DNA of 64,000 nt. Origin: Sphingomonas_L flavalba_A. Lineage in GTDB: Bacteria > Pseudomonadota > Alphaproteobacteria > Sphingomonadales > Sphingomonadaceae. Each line of letters starts with the position of its first letter. The first letter of the stretch is position 1. The notes under the pieces were generated by a model that did not search any database, had not been told where the DNA came from, and saw nothing but the letters and a program-made list of their open reading frames with translations. The position numbers and the translations under genes are program-made. The stretch lies in NCBI RefSeq assembly GCF_047553045.1, contig NZ_CP180208.1, positions 992,001-1,056,000 on the forward strand, in the 5' to 3' direction. This document shows, one piece after another, positions 35,917 to 45,306 of this stretch.

Positions 35917-36779
35917 TGGTCGAGCCGCCGGACGATGGCGCTGGTATCCTGCCGCCCGCCGCCCATTTTCTGTACCTCCGCATAGAACTGATCGACCAGC
36001 GCGGCGACGGGGAGGGCGGCGCCGTTGGCCCGTGCCTCTTCCAACGCGAGGCCCAGGTCCTTGCGCATCCAGTCGATCGCGAAACCGAAGTCGAAGCGGT
36101 CTTCGGCCATGGTTCCCCAGCGGTTGACCATCTGCCAGCTTGACGCGGCGCCCCCGGAAACCGCCTCGAACACCTTGTCGAGCGCGAGGTTGGACGCTTG
36201 CGCAAAGCGCAGGGCCTCTGCCAGCCCCTGGATTGTCCCTGCGATGGCGATCTGGTTGACCATCTTCGTGGTCTGGCCGGCGCCGGCGGGGCCGACATGG
36301 ACGAACCGGGCGGCGTAGGCGGCGATCAGCGGGCGGGCGGCGGCGAGCGCGGCGTCGCTGCCGCCGCACATCACCGACAGTGCGCCCTTTTCGGCGCCGG
36401 CCTGCCCGCCGGACACCGGCGCGTCGACGCAGAGCAGGCCCCGTGCCGCGCCTTCCGTCGCCAGCCGCCGGGCGATGGCGGCGGAAACGGTGGTATGATC
36501 GACGAACAGCGCGCCGGCCCGCATCGCGCCGAATGCGCCGTCCGGCCCAAGCGTCACCGCGGCTAGATCGTCGTCATTGCCGACGCAGGTGAAGACTGCC
36601 GCCGCCCCTTCCGCCGCCGTCGCCGGGGTCGGCGCCATACGGCCGCCATAGCGGGCGATCCATGCCGCCGCTTTTTCGGTCGTGCGGTTGTAGACGGTGA
36701 CGGAATGGCCGGCGGCGGCCAGATGCCCGGCCATGGGCGCGCCCATGACGCCAAGGCCGATGAATGCGATGTCGGTCAT
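35913..36779 (-). CDS. NAD(P)-dependent beta-hydroxyacid dehydrogenase (3-hydroxyisobutyrate dehydrogenase family)
   Basis: 288 residues: GLGVMGAPMAGHLAAAGH (Rossmann loop), VDHTTVSAAIAR, VDAPVSGGQAGAEKGALSVMCGG (substrate loop) and the catalytic lysine in GAGQTTKMVNQIA. Members reduce or oxidise 3-hydroxyisobutyrate, tartronate semialdehyde, or related short acids in the cytoplasm. It leads a minus-strand operon with the amidohydrolase (4-nt overlap) and the NlpE-like lipoprotein. Confidence 0.87.
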   Translation of the reverse strand: MTDIAFIGLGVMGAPMAGHLAAAGHSVTVYNRTTEKAAAWIARYGGRMAPTPATAAEGAAAVFTCVGNDDDLAAVTLGPDGAFGAMRAGALFVDHTTVSAAIARRLATEGAARGLLCVDAPVSGGQAGAEKGALSVMCGGSDAALAAARPLIAAYAARFVHVGPAGAGQTTKMVNQIAIAGTIQGLAEALRFAQASNLALDKVFEAVSGGAASSWQMVNRWGTMAEDRFDFGFAIDWMRKDLGLALEEARANGAALPVAALVDQFYAEVQKMGGGRQDTSAIVRRLDQ

Positions 36780-36815
36780 GAAAGGCGATTAACCCGTGTT
36801 TCCCCGGAGCGCCAG

Positions 36816-38075
36816 ATGCGCTACGCGCGCGCCATGGCTACTGCATTAGAAACCCGCGAAACCCTTCCCGTGACCATCGACGACGTGCGTGGTGCGGCGG
36901 AGCGGATTATGGGCGCGGTGGTCCGTACCCCGACATTGCGCAGCCAGACCCTGTCGCAGCTGACCGGCGCCGAAGTGTGGGTCAAGTTCGAAAACCACCA
37001 GTTTACCGCCGCCTACAAGGAACGCGGCGCACTCAACACACTGTTGCAGATGCCGGTGGAGCGGCGCGCGCAGGGCGTCATTGCCGCATCGGCCGGCAAC
37101 CACGCGCAGGGTCTTGCCTATCATGGCAGCCGGCTGGGCATTCCGGTGACCATCGTCATGCCGCGGCCGACTCCGACGGTGAAGGTCACCCAGACCGAGG
37201 GGCATGGCGCGACCGTCATCCTTCACGGCGAGACATTCGACGCGGCCAACGCCCATGCCAGCGAGCTGGAGGTGGAGCGCGGCCTGACTTTCGTGCCGCC
37301 GTTCGACCACCCGCATATCATTGCCGGGCAGGGGACCGTGGCGCTGGAGATGATGGCGGATGCGCCGGACCTCGACACGCTGATCATCCCGATCGGCGGC
37401 GGCGGCCTGTTTTCCGGCATGGGCACGGCGGCGCGCGGGCTGAACCCCGCGATCAGCCTGATCGGTGTGCAGGCGGAGCTTTATCCGTCGATGTACGCGC
37501 GGGTGAAGCAGGTCGACCTGCCGTGCGAGGGCGATACGCTGGCCGAGGGGATTGCCGTCAAGCAGCCGGGGGCGCTGACATCGCGCTTTGTCGAGCAACT
37601 GGCCGACGACATCGTGCTGGTCGGCGAGCGCCATCTGGAAAAGGCGGTGGCGTTGCTGCTCCAGATCGAGAAGACGGTGGTGGAGGGGGCCGGGGCCGCC
37701 GGGCTGGCGGCGCTGCTCGCCTATCCCGACCGCTTTGCCGGTCGCAAGATCGGCATCGTGCTGTGCGGCGGCAATATCGATACCCGGCTGCTGGCCAACG
37801 TGCTGTTGCGTGACCTTGCCCGGTCCGGCCGGCTGGCGCGGCTGCGGGTGCGGTTGCAGGACCGGCCCGGCGCGCTGTTCCACGTCGCCCGCATCTTCGA
37901 CGAACAGCAGGTCAACATCATCGAAATCTATCACCAGCGGGTGTTCACCACCCTGCCGGCGAAGGGGCTGATCACCGACATCGAATGCGAGACGCGCGAC
38001 CGGGCGCATCTGGGGCGGTTGATGGCGGCGCTGGGCGCCGCCGGTTACGAGGTGAGCCAGGTCGAGCTGGCGTGA
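36816..38075 (+). CDS. ilvA: Threonine ammonia-lyase (threonine dehydratase) with ACT domain
   Basis: About 419 residues of fold-type II PLP enzyme converting threonine to 2-oxobutyrate, the first step to isoleucine. FENHQFTAAYKERGALN carries the PLP lysine (K68 by this start), ASAGNHAQGLAYHG the substrate loop, IPIGGGGLFSGMG the phosphate loop, and a C-terminal ACT-like regulatory part (LRVRLQDRPGALFHVARIF, then YHQRVFTT). Its length matches the short catabolic/biosynthetic type with one ACT domain. ATG 36816 follows GGAG by 6 nt; ATG 36834 lacks a ribosome binding site. Confidence 0.9.
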   Translation: MRYARAMATALETRETLPVTIDDVRGAAERIMGAVVRTPTLRSQTLSQLTGAEVWVKFENHQFTAAYKERGALNTLLQMPVERRAQGVIAASAGNHAQGLAYHGSRLGIPVTIVMPRPTPTVKVTQTEGHGATVILHGETFDAANAHASELEVERGLTFVPPFDHPHIIAGQGTVALEMMADAPDLDTLIIPIGGGGLFSGMGTAARGLNPAISLIGVQAELYPSMYARVKQVDLPCEGDTLAEGIAVKQPGALTSRFVEQLADDIVLVGERHLEKAVALLLQIEKTVVEGAGAAGLAALLAYPDRFAGRKIGIVLCGGNIDTRLLANVLLRDLARSGRLARLRVRLQDRPGALFHVARIFDEQQVNIIEIYHQRVFTTLPAKGLITDIECETRDRAHLGRLMAALGAAGYEVSQVELA

Positions 38076-38084
38076 GCGGCGGAC

Positions 38085-38122
38085 GCCGGTTCTTAACCGT
38101 CTTTGATGGTAAACCGGCTTTT
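38085..38122 (+). terminator. Terminator-like hairpin after ilvA
   Basis: GCCGGTT (38085-38091) pairs with AACCGGC (38112-38118), with an inner ACC/GGT pairing, followed by TTTT at 38119-38122. A moderately strong intrinsic terminator for the threonine ammonia-lyase transcript. Confidence 0.65.
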
Positions 38123-38196
38123 CAACTTTACGGGTGATAAGGCATAGCGCAGCCAGATAGAGCGCGCAGCACATTGCCCAGGGGTCGATACGTCCG

Positions 38197-38940
38197 GTGA
38201 CCGCACCGTTCCGCTTTCCACGGTTCTTCGTAACCAGTCCGGCGCCGTGCCCGTATCTGCCGGGGCGTAACGAGCGCAAGGTGTTCACCGAACTGAGCGG
38301 CCCGCACGCGGCCGAGATGAACGACGCACTGAGCCGCATCGGTTTCCGTCGCAGCCAGGGTGTCGCCTATCGACCGAGCTGCGTCGACTGCCAGGCCTGC
38401 GTGTCGGTAAGGGTCGTCGTCGAAGAATTCCGGCCGAATGCGTCCCAGCGCAAACTGCTGCGCCGCGACGCCGACCTTGAGGTGACCGCCTGCCGCCCCT
38501 GGTCGACCGAGGAGCAGTTCGCCCTGCTTCGCCGTTACCTGACCGCGCGCCACCCCGGTGGCGGCATGGCGGGGATGGACGAGGCGGATTACGCCGACAT
38601 GGTCGAGCAGACGCCGGTCGATTCCTATGTGATGGAGTATCGCGCGCCGGGGGCGGACGGGAAGCCGGGCCGGCTGGTCGGCGCCTGCCTGACCGACTAC
38701 CAGGCTGACGGGCTGTCGATGGTCTACAGCTTCTTCGAGCCGGATGACGCCGATTACCCCGGCCTCGGCAACCTGATCATCATGGACCATATCTTTCGCG
38801 CCCGCCGCGCCGGGCTACCCTATGTCTACCTTGGCTACTGGGTCGCCGGGGCGCGGCAGATGCGGTACAAGACGCGGTTCCAGCCGATCGAGCGGCTTGG
38901 CCCGGCCGGCTGGGAGCGTTTCACCCCGCCGCAGGACTGA
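38197..38940 (+). CDS. bpt: Aspartate/glutamate leucyltransferase (ATE family)
   Basis: 247 residues of the bacterial N-end-rule enzyme, which attaches Leu from Leu-tRNA to proteins with N-terminal Asp or Glu, marking them for ClpS/ClpAP. It has PCPYLPGRNERKVFTEL, the cysteine-rich RPSCVDCQACVSVRV, FFEPDD and YLGYWVAGARQMRYK. The start is GTG. In many alphaproteobacteria this gene neighbours ilvA or hemB, as here. Confidence 0.93.
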   Translation: MTAPFRFPRFFVTSPAPCPYLPGRNERKVFTELSGPHAAEMNDALSRIGFRRSQGVAYRPSCVDCQACVSVRVVVEEFRPNASQRKLLRRDADLEVTACRPWSTEEQFALLRRYLTARHPGGGMAGMDEADYADMVEQTPVDSYVMEYRAPGADGKPGRLVGACLTDYQADGLSMVYSFFEPDDADYPGLGNLIIMDHIFRARRAGLPYVYLGYWVAGARQMRYKTRFQPIERLGPAGWERFTPPQD

Positions 38941-39012
38941 GCGGGCGGCGGAACTTTCCGCCTGATCCGGCACTTACCCCTGCGGGGGGTCTGTGATCTG
39001 GGATCGGACCCT

Positions 39013-41334
39013 ATGAAGATGGATTGGACCCACGACCAGCCGGTTGTGGTCGTGCAGCGCGCGATTGCGCGTGTCGCGCTCATCGGCAATTTCCCGCCGC
39101 GCCAGTGCGGGATCGCGACGTTTACCGAAGGGGTATACGCCGCGCTGACCACGGCATTCCCGGATTGTGCGGTGGATGTGGTGGCGATGGTCGATCCGGG
39201 TGCGGCCCATGCCTTTCCTGCCGCCGTTGGCATGACGATCGCCCAGGACGACCCCGATGCCTATCGCCGCGCCGCGACGTTGCTGAACGCGCGCGGGCCG
39301 GACGTCGTCTGCGTCCAGCATGAATTCGGCATCTATGGCGGTCCGGCCGGCGCCTGGCTGATCGACCTGCTCGACCGGCTGGACGCGCCGGTCGTCACCA
39401 CCCTTCATACCGTGCTGACCGATCCGAACCCGGACCAGCGGCGGGTGATGATGGCGCTGGCCCGCCGATCCGCCCGGCTGGTGGTGATGGCGGAGCGCGG
39501 GCTGGCGATCCTGCGCGACGTCTACGACATTCCGATCCACAAGATCATGGTCGTGCCGCACGGCGTGCCCGACATGCCGCTGAGCCCGCCCGATGCGTTC
39601 AAGGCCGAGTTCGGGCTGGAGGGCAGGGAGGTGCTGTTTACCTTCGGCCTGCTGTCGCCCAACAAGGGCATCGAGCAGATGATCGAGGCGATGCCGCGCA
39701 TCGCCGCCGCGCGCCCGGCCGTCACCTATGTCGTGCTGGGCGCGACCCACCCGCACCTCGTTGCCCGCGAGGGCGAGGCGTATCGTGAGCGGCTGGCCGC
39801 GCTGGCCGCGGCGCGGGGCGTCGGCGACCGGGTGGTGCTGATCAACCGCTATGCCGACGACGCGGCGCTGTTGCGCCACCTGGCGGCCGCCGACATCTAT
39901 GTGACGCCGTACCTGAACATCGCGCAGATCACGTCCGGCACGCTCAGCTACGCCGTGGCGCTGGGCAAGCCGGTGGTATCGACGCCCTACTGGCACGCGG
40001 AGGAGCTGCTCGGCGACGGTTGCGGCGTGCTGGTGCCGGTGGGCGATGCCGACGCGCTGGCCGACGCGGCGATCACGCTGCTGTCCGACGACGCGCGGCG
40101 CGCCGCGATCGGCCGCCGCGCCTATGCCGCCGGGCGGACGATGCTGTGGAGCCGCTTTGCCCAGCGCTACATGCGGATTTTCCGGATGGTCGCGCGCAAG
40201 CGGGACGCGCTGGTCAAGCTGCGGCACGTGCCCGCGCCGGAACTGCCCCGCCCGGCGCTGGGCGGGCTGCTGCGGCTGACCGACGATTGCGGCATCGCCC
40301 AGCATGGCATCTTCGCGCTGCCCGACCGCAACCACGGCTATTGCCTGGATGACAATGCCCGCGCGCTGATGGCGGTTGCCGACCTGTGCGCGCTGCCGGG
40401 GCCGGACGAGCGGCTGCCGACGCTGGCGCGCACCTACGCGGCCTTCGTCCATCATGCGTGGGATGACGGTGCCGGCACCTACCGCAATTTCATGGGCTAC
40501 GACCGGCGCTGGCTGGAGGCGGAAGGGTCTGAGGATTCGATCTGCCGCGGCTTCTGGGCGGTAGCGACGGCGGCGGAGGCGCGGTTGCCGTCCGACATAA
40601 AGCTGTGGGCGAAATGGCAGGCGCAGCGCGCGCTGCCGCGCGTCGCCCGGCTTACGCCGCTGCGGTCGCGGGCCTTTGCCCTGCTTGGCCTGAGCGCGAT
40701 GATCGCCGGCGGCTGCGCCGATCCGGCCGTGCTTTCGCTGGCCCGCGCGCAAGCCGACGCGCTGGCGGGCCTGCTGCCGGGCGAAGGCGCGCAATGGCGG
40801 TGGTTCGAGGACTGCCTGAGCTATGACAACGCCCGGCTGCCCGAGGCGCTGATCCGCGCCGGGCTGGCGCTGGGGACGCCTGGCCATGTCGAGGCGGGGC
40901 TGGGCGCGCTCCGCTGGCTGTGCGGGGTCCAGACCGGGCGCGACGGCGTGTTCCGCCCGGTCGGGTCGGAGGGTTTCGGCCGCAAGCGGGCGATGCCGTT
41001 GCCGTTCGACCAGCAGCCGATCGAGGCTTCGGCGACGATCGACGCCTGCACCGCGGCGTTCGCGGCCAGCGGCGCCTGGCATTGGGTGATGGAGGCGCGG
41101 CGGGCTTATGCCTGGTTCCTGGGCGCCAACGACCACGGCGCGGCGGTGGCGATCCCGCCGGACGGCGATTGCCACGACGGGCTGACCCCGGATGGCGTCA
41201 ACCTGAACCAGGGCGCGGAATCGGTGATCGCCTTTGTCCGCGCGACCTGCGCGATGCACGGCCTCCGCCACGTCGAGCGGCCGGCGGAGCCAGCCAACGC
41301 CAATGAGGAAAGAGAGCGGCTGGGGGTCGCCTGA
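39013..41334 (+). CDS. Glycosyltransferase family 4 with a C-terminal helical hairpin domain
   Basis: 773 residues. The first 400 are a GT-B fold GT4 enzyme: IGNFPPRQCGIATFTEGVY, VCVQHEFGIYGGPAGAWL, VVPHGVPDMPL, FGLLSPNKGIEQMIEAMP and YWHAEELLGDGCGVLVPVGD (nucleotide-sugar site). Residues about 420-760 form an alpha-helical barrel-like region (DNARALMAVADLCALPG, FVHHAWDDGAGTYRNF) resembling six-hairpin glycosidase-like domains. Proposed role: synthesis or remodelling of a glycan, possibly a mannoside. The stop overlaps the GH130 start by 1 nt, so the pair is coupled. Confidence 0.85.
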   Translation: MKMDWTHDQPVVVVQRAIARVALIGNFPPRQCGIATFTEGVYAALTTAFPDCAVDVVAMVDPGAAHAFPAAVGMTIAQDDPDAYRRAATLLNARGPDVVCVQHEFGIYGGPAGAWLIDLLDRLDAPVVTTLHTVLTDPNPDQRRVMMALARRSARLVVMAERGLAILRDVYDIPIHKIMVVPHGVPDMPLSPPDAFKAEFGLEGREVLFTFGLLSPNKGIEQMIEAMPRIAAARPAVTYVVLGATHPHLVAREGEAYRERLAALAAARGVGDRVVLINRYADDAALLRHLAAADIYVTPYLNIAQITSGTLSYAVALGKPVVSTPYWHAEELLGDGCGVLVPVGDADALADAAITLLSDDARRAAIGRRAYAAGRTMLWSRFAQRYMRIFRMVARKRDALVKLRHVPAPELPRPALGGLLRLTDDCGIAQHGIFALPDRNHGYCLDDNARALMAVADLCALPGPDERLPTLARTYAAFVHHAWDDGAGTYRNFMGYDRRWLEAEGSEDSICRGFWAVATAAEARLPSDIKLWAKWQAQRALPRVARLTPLRSRAFALLGLSAMIAGGCADPAVLSLARAQADALAGLLPGEGAQWRWFEDCLSYDNARLPEALIRAGLALGTPGHVEAGLGALRWLCGVQTGRDGVFRPVGSEGFGRKRAMPLPFDQQPIEASATIDACTAAFAASGAWHWVMEARRAYAWFLGANDHGAAVAIPPDGDCHDGLTPDGVNLNQGAESVIAFVRATCAMHGLRHVERPAEPANANEERERLGVA

Positions 41335-42608
41335 TGCCAAGACTGCGGCACCTGCCGCTGCGTTTGCAGCCGGACGCGGCCCGCGTCGTCATCCGCCCGT
41401 TTCACGTCGCGGTCGAGCCGCGCGGCCTGAACCCGTCGCAGCGCGGCCGGGCGCGGCGGATCGTCGACAGCGTGCTGGCGATGGATGCGCGGAGTTGCCT
41501 GGCCGAACTGGGGCTGGTCTACCAGGATTTCGGCGACCGGCACCGCGACATTACCGAGATATTCGAGCGGCGATACCGCCAGATGGCGGCGGAACTGGAC
41601 ATGCCGATGGCATTGCATGCGCCGTGCCGGGCGCTGATCGGTGCCTATTTCTGTCACGAATATTCCTATGCCGCCGCCGCGCTGATGAACCCGAGCATCG
41701 TGCCCCACCCCAACCAGTCCGGGCTGGCGGAGGGGACGATGCGATTCGTGCTGTCGCTGCGCGCGGTGGGGGAGGGGCATATATCCTCTGTCGAGTTCCG
41801 CGAGGGCGTTGTCGACGCCGACGGCAATTTCGAACTGCTGCCGCTGCCGCTGGTTGCGATGGCGGTGGAGGGGCAGGTGGAGCAGGATGTGGCGATGCTG
41901 ATGCGGGAACGCCGGACCGCCTTGTCGGGCACGGTGCTGTTCCCGGTGACCGCCGCCCAGCGCAACGGGCTGGAGGATCTGCGGCTGGTCCGCTTTGTCG
42001 AGGATGACGGGCAGGTGATCTATTACGGCACCTATACCGCCTATTCCGGCACGGCGATCGCTTCTGAACTGTTGACCACGGCCGATTTCAACATGTTGTC
42101 GTTGCGTCCGCTGGACGGCGACGCGGCGCGCAACAAGGGCATGGCGCTGTTCCCGCGCCGGATTGACGGGCGCTATGCGATGATCGGCCGGCAGGACGGC
42201 GAAAGCCTGTACTTCCTCCAGTCCGACGACCTGCTGCGCTGGGACGGTGGCGACTGGTTCGCCGGGCCGCTGCACCCGTGGGAACTGGTCCAGATCGGCA
42301 ATTGCGGGTCGCCGATCGAGCTGGACGAAGGCTGGCTGCTGCTGACCCACGGCGTCGGCCCGGTCCGCAAATATGCGATCGGCGCGATGCTGCTGGCCAA
42401 GGACGACCCGCGCAAGGTGCTGGGGCGCAGCGCGGTGCCGATCCTGTCACCCGCCGACGACGACCGCGAGGGGTATGTGCCCAATGTCGTCTATACCTGC
42501 GGGGCGATGGCGCTGGGGCGGCGGTTGTTCCTGCCCTACGGCATCGCCGATTCGATGGTCGGCTTTTGCTGGCTCGACATCGACGACCTGCTCGCCGAGC
42601 TGGTCTGA
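41334..42608 (+). CDS. Glycoside hydrolase family 130 (mannoside phosphorylase-type) protein
   Basis: 424 residues with the GH130 five-bladed beta-propeller signatures: NPSIVPHPNQ, GLEDLRLVRF (catalytic region Glu-Asp-x-Arg), YTAYSG, NKGMALFPRRI, and HPWELVQIGNCGSPIE with LLTHGVGP. GH130 enzymes are beta-mannoside phosphorylases (most often beta-1,2- or beta-1,4-) or related hydrolases. Adjacency to a GT4 protein suggests both act on the same oligosaccharide, one building and the other releasing or reusing mannose 1-phosphate. Substrate not determined from sequence. Confidence 0.85.
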   Translation: MPRLRHLPLRLQPDAARVVIRPFHVAVEPRGLNPSQRGRARRIVDSVLAMDARSCLAELGLVYQDFGDRHRDITEIFERRYRQMAAELDMPMALHAPCRALIGAYFCHEYSYAAAALMNPSIVPHPNQSGLAEGTMRFVLSLRAVGEGHISSVEFREGVVDADGNFELLPLPLVAMAVEGQVEQDVAMLMRERRTALSGTVLFPVTAAQRNGLEDLRLVRFVEDDGQVIYYGTYTAYSGTAIASELLTTADFNMLSLRPLDGDAARNKGMALFPRRIDGRYAMIGRQDGESLYFLQSDDLLRWDGGDWFAGPLHPWELVQIGNCGSPIELDEGWLLLTHGVGPVRKYAIGAMLLAKDDPRKVLGRSAVPILSPADDDREGYVPNVVYTCGAMALGRRLFLPYGIADSMVGFCWLDIDDLLAELV

Positions 42609-42612
42609 GCGG

Positions 42613-43575
42613 TTACATCTCGCCGCGGGCGCGGCGCAGTGCGTACCATTTGCGGACATTCGCCTCGTGCTGGGCAAGGGTGTCGGCGAAGACATGGCCG
42701 CCGCTGCCGTCGGCGACGAAGAAGAGCGCCGAGGTCGGTTCCGGGTCGAGCACCGCCGCGATCGAGGCGCGGCCGGGGTTGGCGATCGGCCCTTTCGGCA
42801 AGCCTGGTTCGGCGTATGTGTTGTAACCGTTCTTCGCCGCCAGTTCCGAGCGCAGGATGCGCCGACCGAGCGGGCGGCCGAGGGTCACCGGGTAGATGAC
42901 CGTCGGGTCGGCCTGCAGCGGCATGCCGCGTTTCAGCCGGTTGGTGTAGACGCCGGCGACCATCCGCCGTTCCGACGGCTTGCCGGTTTCCTTTTCGACG
43001 ATCGAGGCGAGGATGACGGCTTCTTCCGGCGTTGCCACGGCGATGCCGGGTTTGCGTGTGGCCCATAATTCCTTCAGCGACCGGTCCATCGCCGCCTGCA
43101 TCCGCTTCATGACCGCAGCGCGGGGCTCACCGCGCTGGAAGGCGTAGCTGTCGGGCAGGATCGAGCCTTCCGCCGGAATTTCGACCGCGCCGGTCAGCAG
43201 TGTCTGGTCGCGCAACCGTTCAGCGACAAGGATCGACGGCATGCCTTCGGGGATGGTGATCAACCGCAGCACCGGCTTGCCGTGCTGAAGGATGTCGAGC
43301 GCGCCGGCGCCGCTGACCCCGGCGGGGAAGGCGAAATCGCCGGCCTGAATCGGGTCATTGGAGCCGAGCAGCCGTGCCATCCGGTAGAAGCCGTCGGCGG
43401 AGCGGATGACGCCGGCCTTTTCCAGCGCGGCGGCGGCGGTGCGAAGCCGCGCGCCCTCGACAACTGTCACCTCCGCCGGTGTGACGGACGGACCGGGGCC
43501 GAGCCAGCCGCGCCAGACGATGCCGCCGCCCGCCAGCAACGCCAGCAGGCCGGCGATCAGGATCAGGCGGCGCAT
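42613..43575 (-). CDS. mltG: Endolytic murein transglycosylase MltG
   Basis: 320 residues: one N-terminal membrane helix (MRRLILIAGLLALLAGGG), then a YceG/MltG domain. Diagnostic are ASIVEKETGKPSERRMVAGVY (catalytic Glu region), NRLKRGMPLQADPTV and YNTYAEPGLPKGPIANPG. It cuts nascent peptidoglycan strands at the inner membrane and sets glycan length. Placed after fabF, as in most alphaproteobacteria. Confidence 0.94.
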   Translation of the reverse strand: MRRLILIAGLLALLAGGGIVWRGWLGPGPSVTPAEVTVVEGARLRTAAAALEKAGVIRSADGFYRMARLLGSNDPIQAGDFAFPAGVSGAGALDILQHGKPVLRLITIPEGMPSILVAERLRDQTLLTGAVEIPAEGSILPDSYAFQRGEPRAAVMKRMQAAMDRSLKELWATRKPGIAVATPEEAVILASIVEKETGKPSERRMVAGVYTNRLKRGMPLQADPTVIYPVTLGRPLGRRILRSELAAKNGYNTYAEPGLPKGPIANPGRASIAAVLDPEPTSALFFVADGSGGHVFADTLAQHEANVRKWYALRRARGEM

Positions 43576-43591
43576 GGCACCCGGATGATCG

Positions 43592-44851
43592 CTAGAGCGC
43601 CTTCAGCACCAGGCTGGCATTGGTGCCGCCGAAGCCGAAGCTGTTGTTGAGGATTGCCTTGACCGGCCGCTGCTTGGCGACGTGCGGCACCAGATCGACG
43701 CCGGCGACGCCCTCGCTTGGATTGTCGAGGTTCAGCGTCGGCGGGACGATCTGATCGCGCATCGCCAGGATGCAGAAGATCGTTTCGACCGCGCCGGCGC
43801 CGCCGAGCAGATGGCCGATCGCCGATTTGGTCGACGACATCGACAGGCCGCCGATCGCATCGCCGAACAGGCGGCGGACCGCGCCCAGTTCCAGCTCGTC
43901 GCCGAGCGGGGTCGAGGTGCCGTGGGCGTTGATATAGTCGATGTCGGACAGGGCGAGGCCGGACTTGCGCATCGCCATTTCCATCGACCGGTAGGCGCCG
44001 GAACCCTCCGGGTGCGGAGCGGTGACGTGATAGGCGTCGCCCGACAGACCGTAGCCGATCACCTCCGCATAGATCTTCGCGCCGCGCGCCTTGGCCCGCT
44101 CATATTCCTCAAGCACGACGACGCCGGCGCCTTCGCCCATGACGAAGCCGTCGCGGTCGCGGTCATAAGGGCGGCTGCCCTTTTCGGGCGTGTCGTTGAA
44201 GGCGGTGGACAGGGCGCGCGCCTGGGCGAAGCCGGCGATGCCGATCGGGCAGATCGCCCCTTCCGCGCCGCCGGCGAGCATGACGTCGGCATCGTCGAGC
44301 GCGATCATCCGCGCTGCGTCGCCGATCGAGTGGGCGCCGGTCGAGCAGGCGGTGACGACCGCGTGATTCGGCCCCATCAGCCCGTATTTGATGCTGACCT
44401 GACCGGAGATCAGGTTGATCAGCCGGCCGTGGACGAAGTGGGGCGAGACACGGCGCGGCCCTTTTTCGGCGAGGACGAGCGATTCGCTCTCTATCCCTGG
44501 CAGGCCGCCGATACCGGCACCGATCGAGCAGCCGGCGCGCAGGCGGTCCGCCTCCGCCATGTCGGTCAGCCCGGCATCTTCGATCGCCTGCCCGGCGGCG
44601 TCGATGCCATAGATGATGAACGGATCAACCTGCCGCTGGACCTTGTGGTCGACTCGCAGATTCGGGTCGAATCCATAAGGGTGGTCGGCGGGCTTCACCT
44701 CGCAGGCGATGCGGCAGGCATAGTCGCTGGCATCGAAACGAGTGATGGTGCCCGCGCCTGATTTCGACGCGAGGATGTTCTTCCACGCGGTCTCGACATC
44801 GGCGCCGAGCGGCGTGACGAGACCAAGTCCAGTGACGACGACACGACGCAT
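43592..44851 (-). CDS. fabF: Beta-ketoacyl-ACP synthase II
   Basis: 419 residues of the thiolase fold condensing malonyl-ACP with acyl-ACP. Catalytic triad: Cys169 in TACSTGAHSIG, His in YINAHGTSTPLGD, His in AIGHLLGGAGAVE. Also MGEGAGVVVLEEYERA and NNSFGFGGTNASLVL. I start at ATG 44851 (MRRVVVTGLG), with GGAGAG upstream; a GTG 9 nt earlier is in frame but too close to the ribosome binding site. A strong hairpin sits between acpP and this gene, so it may have its own promoter. Confidence 0.96.
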   Translation of the reverse strand: MRRVVVTGLGLVTPLGADVETAWKNILASKSGAGTITRFDASDYACRIACEVKPADHPYGFDPNLRVDHKVQRQVDPFIIYGIDAAGQAIEDAGLTDMAEADRLRAGCSIGAGIGGLPGIESESLVLAEKGPRRVSPHFVHGRLINLISGQVSIKYGLMGPNHAVVTACSTGAHSIGDAARMIALDDADVMLAGGAEGAICPIGIAGFAQARALSTAFNDTPEKGSRPYDRDRDGFVMGEGAGVVVLEEYERAKARGAKIYAEVIGYGLSGDAYHVTAPHPEGSGAYRSMEMAMRKSGLALSDIDYINAHGTSTPLGDELELGAVRRLFGDAIGGLSMSSTKSAIGHLLGGAGAVETIFCILAMRDQIVPPTLNLDNPSEGVAGVDLVPHVAKQRPVKAILNNSFGFGGTNASLVLKAL

Positions 44852-44883
44852 GGCTGGCACTCTCTCCAGTTTGACCTAAAGCG

Positions 44884-44928
44884 AAACGGCTCCCCGGCCC
44901 TGTGTTGTCCCGGGTCGGGGAGCCGTTT
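44884..44928 (-). terminator. Long perfect stem-loop between acpP and fabF
   Basis: A 17-bp stem (44884-44900 with 44912-44928, one G-U pair) and an 11-nt loop. Core arms are CGGCTCCCCG and CGGGGAGCCG. Read on the minus strand it ends in CCGTTT and CGCTTTAGG, a weak U-rich tail. It probably attenuates transcription from acpP into fabF, keeping ACP in excess, which is inference. Confidence 0.75.
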
Positions 44929-44975
44929 CTCGCGGGTTTCAGCGCGATCCGCGCGGTCGGCGGATGCCGCCGCGC

Positions 44976-45212
44976 TTAGCCCTTGTTGCTGTCGATATAG
45001 TTGATCGCGTCCTTGACGGTCGCGATCTTTTCGGCGGCGTCATCGGGAATCTCGACCCCGAATTCCTCCTCGAACGCCATCACCAGTTCGACGATGTCGA
45101 GGCTGTCCGCACCCAGATCGTCGATGAAGCTTGCGTCCTCGGTGACCTTGTCCGCTTCGACGCCGAGATGCTCGACGACGATCTTCTTCACCCGGTCGGC
45201 GGTCTCGCTCAT
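44976..45212 (-). CDS. acpP: Acyl carrier protein
   Basis: 78 residues with the phosphopantetheine site Ser37 in DLGADSLDIVEL. Acidic, four-helix carrier that shuttles acyl chains among the fatty acid synthase enzymes. Flanked by fabG and fabF, the classical order. Confidence 0.98.
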   Translation of the reverse strand: MSETADRVKKIVVEHLGVEADKVTEDASFIDDLGADSLDIVELVMAFEEEFGVEIPDDAAEKIATVKDAINYIDSNKG

Positions 45213-45306
45213 GGGAAGTCCTTCTGCTTGAAATGTCGTTGTCGACCTAGTGCCGGGTCAGGACGCTGGCAAGCCCCGCTGCGTTCATCCGGCATTCACC
45301 GGCGGG

